Below are positions 23,310-35,900 of a DNA stretch of 45,373 nucleotides, piece after piece. Each line of letters starts with the position of its first letter. The stretch's first letter is position 1. The DNA is taken from contig CAKKTI010000148.1 in NCBI GenBank assembly GCA_920105805.1, positions 1-45,373 of the forward strand, written 5' to 3'. The position numbers were made by a program, and so were the translations under genes. This DNA comes from Condylostoma magnum (lineage: Eukaryota > Ciliophora > Heterotrichea > Heterotrichida > Condylostomatidae). The notes beneath the pieces were generated by a model. It was not told the DNA's origin. It did not search any database and worked only from the letters and a program-made list of their open reading frames with translations.

Positions 23310-25094
23310 ATGTACACTAATAGAGGTTTTCTTAATAGGGATTACATACATGGTAGAAAATTCTTTCTACCAAAGTTGTCCCCGCCTAAAAAACGATTTC
23401 CTAAGTTCAGATCGCCTTAATTTAATGTAAAAAGATAAAGATCAAAGCATGAGGCTGTAGAAATGTTTAGAAACTTAAATAATTAAGCTGATAATAGATT
23501 CAAGTACCATGAAAACACTAGAAGCCAACCTGTTCTACCAACGATAGAGCCAGAAATAGAACTAAAACCTCCTGTAAAACTTGACGCTATTTTTGATATA
23601 CACGGAGACAAATATCTATACTCTACTGTAACAAGTTATGGAAAACCTATAGGGAAGGGGTTTTTAATTTCTTAGAGAATTGCAATTACAGCTTATGTAG
23701 TAGTTCCTAGTATAAAAGTCGCAGAAAAGTGCTTTTTACGCTTTCCAGACGAAATATATGAAGCTTCGTACTTTGATACTGATTATATTTTCCACGCTAG
23801 CAAAGAGTTAAATTTCACTATAATTGGAGTTAAAATGAATGAAGGAGAGGTAAGAAACGCTATAAGTATACGCCAGAAATTTGGTTTATAGGATGGAAGC
23901 TTGGTTAAGTACCAAGACTGTCCTCCGGCTCCTTGAGAAGTGACTGGAATTGACCATTAATATTTTTCATACACTGCAGGAGGTTACATGTTTCAAGGAT
24001 CTCCTGTTTTCGGGAAAGATTGAAACTTATAAGGAATTCATCACACTAATACAGATTCCTTTAGATTTAATATAGCAACTAGACTCGATGCTATTTTAAT
24101 GGAGCTTAGAAAGGTCTTTCCAGTAGGAACACACCCGGAAATCGATGAGTTGTTAGAAGGAGCTGAGGAGTTCTATGGTGATGATTTGAAATAAGAAAGC
24201 TAGGTTAGAAACTTGTATTGAATTGAGCCTTATGGCAGAAGAATTTTCAGTATAAATGTGAATGATAGAGAGTGAAGTGTCTGTGATGTAGATAATTGGG
24301 AAGAGTTTATAAGAGCTGAGTCATCTGACTGATAGTTTAACTGAGGAAGCAGAATTGTATATATCTCTGAAAGTTCATTTTTTATACTAGGTGGAGTTGG
24401 CCACAAATTGTAGAATGTTAGATCTGACGTATATGAGTATGATATAAACTAAAGGTAACTAATCAGGAAAAGTTTTATGTAAGAGAGAAGAGAAGCACCT
24501 GCTGTTATATTTCATGACGGTTACATATACGCTCTTGGGGGAAAGTTCTCCTATAATACGTGTGAAAGGTATAGTGTATAGGCTGATATGTGGTAGACTC
24601 TACCTCCTATGGTCTATGGGAGATATGGGGCATAAGCATGCCTCTTGCATAATAACTAATGAATTTATGTTATAGGAGGAATCCCATAACAAAGAGTCGG
24701 GAATATGATAGAAAGAATACATATAGAAAACTTGTTTTGAGAGGCTTTCCAGGTAAAACTACCATACTATTTAGACAATATAGGAATTTACCCAGTTTCA
24801 TAGAGAAGAATCGCTATTTTTGGAGGAAATTACAGTAAGGCTGTAGTTGTTTTAGACGTTGATGATAAGTAACCAATGGTTTATGAGATGTAAAGTCTAG
24901 ATAAAGCTTTTCACACAGAGTACCCTGTGGTTAAGAGTACATAGACTGGATTGCTGTATTTACTTAAAACAAAAAATGTACAGGTTCCGGATTTTATTAC
25001 ATACGATTTCAGGACTTTTATGACAGGGCCCAAAAAAGTGTATAACAAGAAAAATTTTCTACCACCTCTAAAGCCAAAGCGGTATTTTAGTTAG
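23310..25094 (+). CDS. Trypsin-like pseudoprotease domain fused to Kelch repeats
   Basis: 594 aa. Residues ~85-270 follow the layout of trypsin-like peptidases of the 'trypsin_2' type: GKGFLISQRIAITAYVVVP, HASKELNFTIIGV, then GSPVFGKDWNLQGIHHTNTD and a closing FNIATRLDAIL. All three catalytic positions appear changed: the His site is Tyr129 (AYVV for AHVV), the Asp site is Asn168 and the Ser site is Gln229 (FQGSP for NSGSP). It should therefore be inactive and may bind peptides or act as a scaffold. Residues ~330-520 contain Kelch-type repeats (FILGGVGHKLQNVRSDVYEY, DGYIYALGGKFSYNTCERYS, WIYVIGGIPQQ, RIAIFGGNYSKA), which form a beta-propeller. The N-terminus is basic. It ends at TAG 25092-25094. 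The start is 10 bp from gene A's start on the other strand. Confidence 0.78.
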
Positions 25095-25097
25095 TTT

Positions 25098-25254
25098 AAA
25101 TGGTAAAAGAGGCATATTGTACTATTTATCAGTCTACAGTTAACAAGTATAGCAGTAAATACAATTAAGCTAAACGATTATATCAAATATAGAAAAAAGT
25201 AATCAACTCACCAACCAGTTAGATATCTCAAAATCTAATAAATGGTAAAAGAGG
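25098..25254. repeat. Short direct repeat of the tRNA-Cys 3' end and terminator
   Basis: AAATGGTAAAAGAGG occurs at 25098-25112 and again at 25240-25254, the latter spanning the Pol III terminator and the end of tRNA-Cys. Allowing a 2-nt gap, similarity extends to about 22 nt (reading ATATG(GT)CCTCTTTTACCATT on the minus strand). The distal copy may be the trace of a duplicated tRNA 3' end. The rest of the 157-bp gap after the Kelch gene shows nothing recognisable. Confidence 0.45.
25247..25250 (-). terminator. RNA polymerase III T-run after tRNA-Cys
   Basis: Four T's on the minus strand, one base past the discriminator base of tRNA-Cys, the usual minimal Pol III termination signal. The same flank recurs ~142 bp further downstream (see the repeat entry). 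Confidence 0.6.
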
Positions 25255-25323
25255 ACCATATCGGATTCGAACCAATGACCTGTTGATCTGCAGTCAACCG
25301 CTCTACCCCTGAGCTAATAGTCC
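25252..25323 (-). tRNA. tRNA-Cys (GCA anticodon)
   Basis: A 72-nt cloverleaf on the minus strand. The acceptor stem is GGACTAT paired with ATGGTCC (one G-T pair). Position 8-9 is TA, the D arm is GCTC-AGGGGTA-GAGC, and the anticodon stem GTTGA/TCAAC holds loop CTGCAGA with anticodon GCA. The T arm is ATTGG-TTCGAAT-CCGAT and the discriminator base is T, the identity base expected of tRNA-Cys. No intron is present. B-box GGTTCGAATCC and an A-box-like TAGCTCAGGGG are present. It is followed by CTTTTACC, a short Pol III terminator. Confidence 0.96.
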
Positions 25324-25423
25324 TTATTTGCTTGATGCGGAACACACCCTTATACTTTACCCTAGATGCAATTACATTAAAATACAAACATGATTATACA
25401 GCATATACTCAAAATGAATTATA

Positions 25424-26326
25424 TTAAGCCTGGCTAGCAAGTTCGTGCTCTTGAACTTCATCGTCCTTAGATCCGGTGCAACAAGGTAGAAATTTGCAGG
25501 ATTCTCTCACAGAGTTTAGAACATCACGGTTCATCCCGTATACAATGGAGTTAAATAGTCCTTGAAATGCCCCCATCATCACGTGAAGAAATGTTAGAGT
25601 AAAATCGGGCTCATTATCATTAGCAAATAAGTAAAATCTGTTAATTGTTCCCATAATCCAGCATATGATTAAAATCAGGGGATAATACCTTAGCCTCATT
25701 GCAAATTTAACTCGATTTCCTATTTACTCTCTATTTCCCTCATCTATATCATTCATTATAATTCTGATAGCTTTTACTACCACGTAGTACATATAAGAGT
25801 TAAAAACAAAAGCTATCCATAAGGGAAGGTAGAACTATAGAACCTACCAAACACTACCGATAGTCTTATCCTCTTAGAGTGTGATCCAACACATTCCAAC
25901 CATCGAGCTTTGATAAGAGTCTGTTGAAAGAGGTAAAAGGGTAAAGAGAATTGGGGACACAAAGGCAAAAATTAAGTACTTTATATGGTACTTCTCTATA
26001 TCAAACATATTCCTAATGATAACTTAATATACAGAATGAGCTATGACTACAGTTCATAAAATACTTGATACACTGAAGTATGATATAAGAATAGCCTGGA
26101 ATTAGCATAGGCCGTCATCATCGTCAAAGTGTCCGATTATAACAGCGATTGAGTACATTGCATCACAAAAAGCTAAGTACACTATTAACTTAAATGCAAA
26201 AACTCTGAGTCTTGCAAAGGATAGATAGGCTAGGATTACAAAAAGACAGCCAATTAGGCTGAAACAGCTAACGATTATATTCACATCTACAATCGCTGCT
26301 TCTTCTTCGTCAGAAAATTGCGCCAT
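25424..26326 (-). CDS. cAMP receptor-like G-protein-coupled receptor (7-TM)
   Basis: 300 aa with seven hydrophobic segments and the pattern of slime-mould cAMP-receptor-like (class E) GPCRs. TM1-2 is IIVSCFSLIGCLFVILAYLS...FKLIVYLAFCDAMYS, and ILWTVVIAHSVYQVI follows in TM3. A Cys-containing extracellular loop is present (GMCWITLQ). TM5 is LWIAFVFNSYMYYVVV, and the RLRYYPLILIICWIMGTINR stretch is the TM6 region. It continues through a GAFQGLFNSIVYGMN motif typical of TM7 in this class. The acidic N-terminus (MAQFSDEEEA) would be extracellular and the charged C-tail cytoplasmic. The start is placed at 26326, because the in-frame ATG at 26395 would overlap the upstream gene's stop. The ligand is unknown. 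Stop TAA 25424-25426. Confidence 0.85.
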
Positions 26327-26387
26327 ATATAAATAATTAAGTTTTAAATAATCAATTAACTGCTTATAATCTATAAACTTACTAAAT

Positions 26388-26855
26388 CTAATCAAAAAAG
26401 TTATTTTTAACTATGTGTCGAATGCATTGTAGGACCAATCTTTGTTCTTGTAGAATTTAATTCTATAGTAACTTTTCTCTCAGTCTTAAGTACTACCCAA
26501 ACGGATTTCTACCCTTTGTTTCTTATGGTTTGTTGTGTATTTTCTTCATTATTGCAATTCTTTTTCTCAATCTAATTTCAAATCTGCTTAAATCTCCTCT
26601 TTCTAGTTTCATTTCCTCATTTTGGTTCTTTTGTAGGATTTTTTGCTTTGTGGGGAAGTTCTTCCTTCTTGCTTATATTCATTTCTGTATTTCCTCCTCA
26701 GTATCTAGTATTGGATCTGCTGGGAGAGGGGGTAAAGGAATATCGTCTGGGTGTGGCTCTGTAGGAGGAGGTGGTGCTACTAGTGGCATTGGAACGTTGT
26801 TGGGTAATAGTACAATTCTGTTTGGTATTTAAGGAATTAAAGGAAAATTCCTCAT
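26388..26855 (-). CDS. NUFIP1-like protein (box C/D snoRNP assembly factor family)
   Basis: 155 aa. A Pro-rich N-terminal third (VAPPPPTEPHPDDIPLPPLP) precedes the family's signature EEIQKWIQARRKNFPTK, comparable to the conserved ‘W-x-EERR-k-x-FPT’ core of NUFIP1, which contacts Snu13/15.5K-type snoRNP assembly factors. The signature Trp59 is encoded by TGA (26679-26681). A basic coiled-coil stretch follows (MKLERGDLSRFEIRLRKRIA). It is much shorter than the human protein (~495 aa) and lacks an obvious zinc finger, so the call rests on the one motif. Stop TAG 26388-26390, 61 nt before the GPCR start. Confidence 0.7.
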
Positions 26856-26969
26856 TTTATAATTGTTATCAAATGTATTAGGAGTAAGATTAAGTAAGCT
26901 AGGGATATAAGAGTTAGTATCTAATGCTTTTCTGATGAGCTTATAATTAACTTGGATTATGCGAAACTG

Positions 26970-29900
26970 TTAATAATGATTTTTATTAGTAATTATAATT
27001 AATTTTGTTATAATAATTAATATCTCAGTAATAAAGTAGTCAATTACATCATAAGCTTTGAACAAATACGACATTAGCTGGACAGAAAGATTGCATAGTT
27101 CCTATAGTATAAGAATATTTAGTATATAAAACTAAACAACTAAAAATTAGATGATGAATAATGATTACTAATCAATCCTCATTAAAAGTTGTAGTAATCG
27201 CTTGTATAGAGTGGTAAATTTATTAGACTTTTTGAATAAAGTCAACATAAATCCAATGAGTAGAAATAGTTGGAATAGAATTATAATACTAAACATTGTT
27301 ATTTCTACTTCTATTTTCAACCTAATTTGCCCTAAAAGTGTATAAAAGTAAGATACAATTAAAAGAGAAAGATGGAATGAGATATGTATTCCCTATTAAA
27401 GTTGATCTTTAAACTATATCTTTTAATACCCCAAGTAAGTTTGCACTATTAATAATAGTCATAAAAGTGCAGATTTTAGGTTTCCGTTTTGTTAAGGAAT
27501 AAAAACCATTATTATGACCATCACTTGGATAATTCCAATTTACACGAAATCCCAATAGCTAGTTTTATTGGTGTAGCTCTTTTATATAAAGGTTATGTAT
27601 CCATTATTCTACTCTTTAAAGACATAGTATCCTATTGTGCCAAAAATACCTATAGTTCATATACCAATTGAAGGTATAGCTACTGGAAGTAAATAATTAG
27701 AATGGTCTCCGGTTCAACACTCAATTGATGTATCTTAATTTAAATATAGCTCTCCATTAATCTCAGTGCATGATAAAGCACTTAAATAATAATAAGTTAT
27801 TCCAGGTAGTATAAACAAGTATAATTCTAGCATTATACCATTTAACAAAGTTTTATAAGTGCTAGTTAATCTTTTTAATGCTATAATAAAAGGTAAAAGT
27901 ATTATAAAGGGATAGACTGCTTGTATAATTAAATTGATCAAGACATTTTTATCGTGTACAATACAGTTATTCAGATAAAATTGATCTTTGAAATAAATGA
28001 TATAATTAAGATATTGCAAGATTTGATATAATAAGTCTGAGTAATTTTAGTATACATTATTAATCAGATAAAATTATATACAATATCTTAAGAGAATTCT
28101 AATCATTCCAATTTCAGTCTTTTTATTCTGATAAATCAATATTCCAATATATACAAAAATTAAAATTCATAAAATGAATCCAATAATTCTAGCTGTAATA
28201 TCATAATAACCTTAATCACACTCTTAACAATTACCATGAATAGTTTTTCCATAACCATCTTCACAATCAAAGCAAAATATTCCTTCATATCCTTTCTGGC
28301 ATTTTCCATTTTAATATTCCTAAGTTCCCTACTAGCATGATTGAATTAAAGGACATAGCAATATATCCTCTTCATTTGTATTTGGCCTTCAGTATCCATC
28401 ATTAGGCAGTAATAAATTCTACCCAGGACAAACTGCATTTGAAGGACATTATTAGCATTATTCTCCATCTATCAAATTAAACGTTCCAAGAGGGCATTTC
28501 TGGCATATTAAGAAATCTGAATCACTATTATACCTCGTTATTTATTCTCCTAAATTACAACTTCTTAAATTAGTTTAAATAGTTATCTGCTAATCATTAT
28601 TAAAATATATATCTACATAAGCTGTTTATTCAGGTTCTTTTATGACTGTTAATTGTTTAATTTCAAATATGCCTGTAGTAGATAATACTTAATTAACTCT
28701 ATTAGTTATAATATCTTCCTACGGAATAATTTTTATTACTTATTAGTCTTAAGATTATACAACCTGCTATAAATCATCTAAGAGTTATACAGTGATAGCC
28801 TACTCAATTGGTTGTCCACTAGCACAATCAACTGCATATAATGATTAATTATCTTCAAATACTACTTTTGATGGATAAAGGGCTATATTAGGACCGTATA
28901 ATCCAGCTTTATTATTTATAAATTCATTTTAAGGTCCTTATGACAAATCACAGTTTTCGTAGCATTATATAGCACCGCCTTGCACAGTTGCATAATTATT
29001 TAAGAATCTGTTATCTTTCATTTTTACTATTTCCGTATTTTATGCATAAATCGAAGCTCCATATTTCGCCTGATTATCTTGAAAAGTGTTAGTATCTATT
29101 TCTACATTTGAATCTATTAAATAAAACACTCCTTTATCAGATGAGACATTTGAAGATAGAGTAGAATTAATCAATTTAACATTACTAGTCGTTATCAATA
29201 TTCCATGATCTTTCCATTCATTCTAAAGTACTTTCATATTGTCTATTATCAAGTCAGTACAACTCAAAGCATACATGCTATAGTCAGAGTTATTATTCAA
29301 CAGTTAAACTTCCTTGAATAATACTGTTTAAGACAAAGAAAGGATAATCTAAGGCTTGTAAAAGTTTTTGAATACAGAGTTTTTAATAGTGACTTGTTTT
29401 GCTTTCTCTATTTTTAAGCCTTCAATATTATTAGCCAATTAAGAACTCTCAAAAGTGCTATCTTAGATAATTAATTAGTCTTACCATTTGGATTGGATGA
29501 AATAATTTCCACCATTTCCGAATTATTTGAATTAGCCTTTAATTATCTCTAAACTTGAATCAATTGCTTGTATATGCGTATTTACTGCATGTTCACTATT
29601 ATAGAACGTTGAATCTATTATTTAAGATAGCTTTTAGTTTGCATTTAATAGTAAAAAGCCTTATTTGAAATTAATTGCTTCCTTGAATTAACATTTTTCG
29701 ATTTTTAGTTATGATTACTGAGCAAATATTATGGACAAGCCTTATTAAGACATGTTTCTATCAAATAAAGTGTCTTTTATTGCTAGTTATCCTAGAATAA
29801 ATTAAAGCACGGCTTATCCCCCAATTGAATTATTTCTAAAAGTACAATCACTTATTATTGATTAGCTCTCTTAATCTCTTTGTATTACAAACATTTAAGA

Positions 29901-32900
29901 TGCTTATTTATTATTATTATTTGAAAATTCAGTACTCTCTAATAGGAATAATTTGATATCAAAGCCATATATCATAAAACTATTATCAAAGTTATTATTA
30001 TCTATAAATGATCCCTTTATTGTTATATTACCAGATAAGTTTGAATTGATTAAGTTGGCTGAATCAGCAAAGTTATTACCTAGAAACTTAAAATTAGTCC
30101 AATTAACATTGCTGTTAAAAATTTCGTAATACCCTTTTGTAATTATATTTTATTCGTAAATTGATCCGTTATCATTTATTTCTATATCTTACCCTTGCAT
30201 GAATTAGTAAATCGAATTGTTTTTAAATTAAATTTCATTAAAATCTATTATAGTTAGCTCTGTTAGATCATCTATTGACTGTAATATATTAATGAATGGA
30301 TTTTGGTAAGTACAGTTTTCAAAGTTTAACTAATTTAATTGAATACCCCAGACTGATACTGAAAATTAGATAAAGGATTAATCAACTTAATAAAATTCTG
30401 AGTGAGTAATAAGGACCTATTATAGTGCATTAAAAGCTTAAATAAGAGATGTATCGGTACTAATTAAATCCTCAAAATGAGAATCTTTGATTTCGATCTT
30501 TATATTATCACTTTCTATTTAAGCTAATTAACCTCTAGTATTTGTTTCCTATCCTTTGTATTTAAGATTGTTAATAATAATGTCTAATGGTTCCTAAAAT
30601 TCAGATATTTTTAATAGTAAACTATTCTTAATCTATGAATTAACAATTATATTAGAATCACTTATATCTAATTTGTATTCTTAATCAGTTGTTTTATTTC
30701 CTTCTTATGAGACTCCTCGCTGAAAAATTAAAATATTAAATTGTATGTTTATAAAGTCCAGATTACTTATTACAGTATGATTAACTTTATAAATATCTAA
30801 AAATCTCAAATTATTCTCTGTATAATTCTCAAGTTTAATTTAAGTTAATGTTAAATTAGTTAATTTATCAAAACTTCCGAAAATTTTAAAGTTACTATTT
30901 TCTTATTCAAAGTTTTTAATTGTAAGTGATTGTACGGAGCTTATATCAAATAAAGTACTAAATGCTGAATTTTATAAGAAAATTGATTTAATTTCTATTG
31001 TTTATTATTCAGTTATTAGTATTAATTGATCCTATTACTTATTACAACTCGTATTTACTACAGTAAGTTAGTCTAATTTGAAACTTTATGTTTAGTTAAT
31101 TGAGAATAAGTTTTCACAAACATTTGTTATGTTATTTTCCCAATAGTTTTATCTTATAAAAGATTTGGAATCTAAAAATAAATCATGCAGGAATATAGAA
31201 TTAGGGTCAAAGGTTTCTGATTAATTCACGTTTTAAAACTCTATTTTAGATAAATCATAGCTGCTGTATTCATAGGGTATGATATAAATTAAACTTTAAA
31301 ATTGACCTTAAATTTATTAAATTACTATTTAAGAAATTGAAGTAGAAGTATTATACGAGCTATCAGAATTTATAGCTTTTAGATATAATAGTGCATTTTC
31401 TTGATTGCCTTAGGAACCCACAATTGCACAATTTTAAATCTTTATATTTCTGAATGTTCCATTTATCATTTAATCAGTTTCAAAAAAGGAGTTTTGAATT
31501 ACTGAATTTTCTATATGCACATTTTCTAATTCAATATTATTTTGTTGTACAAAGATCGATTGAAATGTACTATTGCTAATATGGATGTTAGTTATTTTGA
31601 AAGTTTTTAATGAGTCAATAGATATAGAATAATCCTTTTAAAGTAAACTTATAGTTGGTTTATATGGCCAATCATCTTAAGCTACTTACAATGATTTGTA
31701 AATTTCAATGTTATTTATTTCTATCGTATTTCCTCTAGCATCAATGCATGCCATGCTATGTGTAAGAGGTTATATTTCTTACATATCAGTATTATTAATA
31801 TAAGAAAATTATACGCCATCTATTAATATGTCTTCATTTGAGGTAAAATATGTAAGGGATATGAATGTAGCTATATTTTCGAATACAAGATCTTAAAGTG
31901 TAATATAATCGCATTCAGATTCAATAATACGTTCCCAATTAGCCTTAAAATTCTTAAAATCTAAATTTGAGAACAATGAAGAAAAAGAGTAAATTTTAAT
32001 TATACTTTAATATGATGTCCGATATCTTAACTCCTAATAATCAGCAATTTACTCGTCATTCAGGACCAATTCATGATTATAGTTATTTCCATCGAAATTC
32101 CTATTGATTCAATAGCATCAATCACATCCTTTTACTACGGGCATCTATTTGAGAACTAAATTTTAGATTTATACATCCTCCATATCATTAAATTCAAAGT
32201 TTGCGAACTTAAATGGATTGATTAGTATCTGGGGTTTGTCAGAATCACAGAAATCATTATCAGACTCATCGCACAAAACCCCTTTAATTATTACGCCTTT
32301 TCTCTATTCTAAAATAAAGGGAGATTTTGCTTCCTCTTGAAATCGATACTAAATATCATTTTAGAAATCGAAATCTTCAGGAAACTCATAATAATGAATC
32401 CCTTTCAAAACATTAAACTAAACGTACAATCCATCTGCTTCAAGGAACGCTTTAAACAGTGTTTTATACGGATTTTCCAGCGAGCCGTCTTCCTATGAAG
32501 TTGGGTGGTTGTCAGCGTTGCTTATATAGATTTAGAAGTAATCATCTGGGCTGTTCTAAGTCTACTATGGGCATATTCCTGCATGAAAACTGCATTAAGC
32601 GTTGTTACAACTTTCTTTGCATTGTGGCTAGCCTCATTGGTTTAAAATTTAGCAGTCTTACGCACAATCGTTCTGTCTAAAACTTACACAGTTATAGTCA
32701 TCAAATGCACACATAGGTGAATTGCAGGACCAGTCACATCAATAATTATTGAGCTCTTAATCCCCACACCCAGTCTAGAGACATTCATTATAGCAATCTG
32801 AACTCTGCATTGGTTTTGCTGTGATGTCGTTGTTTCCTGAGTCATATGCACAGTTGAGGGTCATGCACTCAGGGTTGCATACTCCGTCTCCAAGTTTTGA

Positions 32901-32963
32901 CTGGTCACATTCACAGAAACGAGTATCAAGGGCATAGCTAAGGGTTCAAAGCTACACAAACAT
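26970..32963 (-). CDS. Giant surface protein: LNR, beta-helix, Cys-rich and multi-TM (paralog 2)
   Basis: About 1,997 aa. It opens with a short hydrophobic leader (MFVQLWTLSYA), then Lin-12/Notch-like Cys repeats (CECDQSKLGDGVCNPECMTL, CAYDSGNND, CDWSCNSPMCAFDDYNC). Residues ~150-1450 are Asn/Ser/Ile-rich with repeated NN-F/I-containing strands, as in right-handed parallel beta-helices. A growth-factor-receptor-like Cys module follows (CQKCPLGTFNLIDG, CPSNAVCPGQN, then GYWR with W=TGA at 28389-28391, residue ~1525), and then several TM segments to the end. This is a known large family in ciliates. The internal SYTNKTSYWDFV aligns with YKGYNQERYYWEFV of the neighbour, so the two are tandem paralogs. 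The end (TAA 26970-26972) is uncertain; the frame stays open into the next gene. Confidence 0.8.
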
Positions 32964-32994
32964 TTTTTATATTTTTTCATACTAAGCTATTTTT

Positions 32995-35900
32995 CTACTG
33001 ATTGTTTTCTGAGTTATCTGGAGCATGGATAATATTCACAATACCATAGCCATTTTCTTTGGGCAGATTGCTTGAGTAATTTTCTTAAGTTTTTAAACCT
33101 TCAAAAAATTGATCCAAAAACTTAATCTTGCTTACTACCTTTCGAAAAGTTGGAAATTTGATGTATAGGGTAATTAAAAGTTATTGAGAAATCTATAAGA
33201 TCCAGAAAATAACGAATCCTAGGTTCAGAATAACAACTATAATGAATAGTAAGTAAACTATGAAATTCTACTCAGATACAGATAGGAAAATGAGTCCTGA
33301 AAAGCCAGTTGCTAATAAAATGAAATTTGATAGGAGTTCTAGCTTATTCAGTAATTTAGTTTCAAAGGGATTCTATGTCAATTGTAGGATTGTGAAAATA
33401 AGAATCAATGCGAAAATAACTTAAGCCTAAATAAATGATCCTACAGTTTTTAGAAATATCAAGGCTGATATTATAAGAAACTTTCTTAAAAGTATTACAA
33501 ACTCCCAGTAATACCTCTCTTAGTTGTATCCTTTATACAAGAATCCCATTAGAAATTTGGTTTTTTAACTTTCCTTATTGAGTTTTATTAGAAAGCTTAA
33601 GCAAATTGCAGGGAGGGTGATAATTCAAATAGTTATACTAGGAATAGCAAACTAATAGATACTTTATATGTGCTTTTCTCCCCAGCATTCTATTTCATAA
33701 TTTTGCATGGCATAGAAGTCATCTGCGCCAATATCTTAGCAATTGAATAGTTCCAGCATCAAAATAATAATTTTTGAATTTAATAGGAACAGAATAACAA
33801 CAAATGATCCTATTATTTTCTCCATAAAATACTCTATATTCTAAAATAAATAGAGAATAATCCATCCTATGATTATAGTTAGGAGACACAATATAGGTAA
33901 AATTGATGCTATTAGTAATATAGCTTAATGTTAATCGTCTGCTGATTACAAGGAGCATTCTAAGAGCAATAGTCGATCAATAACACCTTATATTTACTTT
34001 TAAGCAGCAAATAACTCATTAAAAAGAGACGGCCAATTGGAATCAATTCTCTAAATAATGGTGATAATCTAAAAATAATTAAGAAATATTCTTAGAAGTA
34101 TTGAGACTACAGATTTTGGTTTATAAACACCTTGAATTGAGCTTCGAATCATAACAAGTATAATAAGCATAAAGCTCATAATAATAAGGATAGTTAATAA
34201 TATTTGATATCAATCGTCTTAGCATTCCATGCAAATATTATCTAGTTATTTTCCATATCCTTTGTGACATTCATTACATAGATTTCCTTAAAAACCATCG
34301 TTACATTTGCCTAATCGATTTTCGGAGTCTCCTTCTAAGCATGCTTCTAATATAGGGCACTTAACAAAATTGTCGCTTAGTTCATTAAGTCTTCAATAGC
34401 CTTCCTTAGGCCAAACCAGAGAACCTGACTTACAGATAGCATTAGCATCACATTACTAGCAATTTTAATATTAATCTATTGCATAAGTATTCTCATTGCA
34501 TTTAATACATGTGTTATCTTATCTAATCTCTCCAATTTTGCAATTTCTGAAATTGAAAACTATGTTTTGTACTTGATTTTAAAGAGTTGAATTAAGTACC
34601 AATACTTAAACTTGCTTTTAGGTTTCAGGCTCTGCTATTGCAATAAAGTTATCGAATTTGAATTCACCTTATTAAGCTGTAAGTTCGGTTTAGAGACTTA
34701 GAGTTATAGTGTCGTTAGAGTAAACTATCGATTAGGTATATTAATCAGTTTTTACTATTTATCCGTAGTGATCTAAAAGCTCTATTTTTAGTATATTTTA
34801 GTTTTCTATGATTTACCCACTTACGATGTCTTAGTAATACTTTTTTCCTTTGTTTATTTTTGCTTATATTGGGAATGAAGCGTAATCATTGCCATATACA
34901 GCTGTATTGTTGAAATAATTGTTTAGCTCAATTACTGGTTCTTTATATTTCCAATAAACTCCGCCACCATCTTCTATAGCTCGATTTTAATTGAACTGAT
35001 TACTTTTAACCTCACTTAAGCAATCATTACTTAATAGACCGCAATCAATATAAATAGCTCCTCCTTGATATTCAGCGTTGTTATAAGAGAAAGTGTTATG
35101 AATTATCTAAAAGTTTGACTCGACTAAGTATACAGCTCCTCCCATGTAACCTTTATTGTTGACTATAAGATTTTAGTCTATTTCTCCTTACGATCTATCC
35201 ATGAATATAACTCCTCCCTTACCCATGGATTCAGAATCTTTTATTATATTATCATGTAAACTTACATTAGAGCATTGTTAACAATAAATTCCGGATTAAG
35301 TTCCTTGTAATCTACTTATACTAGTTTTACTGATATTCATAGATAATAATTCATTTCCTTCAATAAAGCTTTAGGCATCATAAATTTTAGAGTTAAATAT
35401 AACAATGCTGCTTAATGTTGCTTCAATAAGTCTTAAATTTTTGTTATTTAGAGATATTAGCTCAACTATATTTATGTCTACATTAAATCCATGAATAAAG
35501 GTGATATTTAAATCAGAAAGCCTTATTTAGCACTTTTCTAATTGAAGTAGTCCAAATTGCTGCTTTATGAAATAGTTTCCTATAAATTTATTATTCTATG
35601 TTTCTATTAGTGTATCTGTTATTGATATATCAGAAGAATAGAATACCATGATATCTTCTTACTGATCAATTGGAATTATAAGCTTTGATTGACTTATTGA
35701 CATTAGGCAATTTTGATAAAAGAATACATAACCCTTGAAGTGGTTATTGTTAACTATCACATTATTGATTATAATATTACTAGAATTCATTCAAATAAAA
35801 TCGCCAGTACTTGTATTACCTTCTATTACTGTATCTTAAATTATGGAAGGCTCATTAAAATCATTTCCAGATTAATTAATAAAATTCTTATCATTCAACT

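Noticed and set aside
26530-26832. Plus-strand Gly/Ser-rich frame
   Set aside because: It is the complement of the Pro-rich region of the NUFIP1-like gene, which has the recognisable motif.
33719-33958. Minus-strand 79-codon frame within the surface-protein gene
   Set aside because: It is out of frame with the long protein, which is continuous and shows the family's TM motifs across this stretch.
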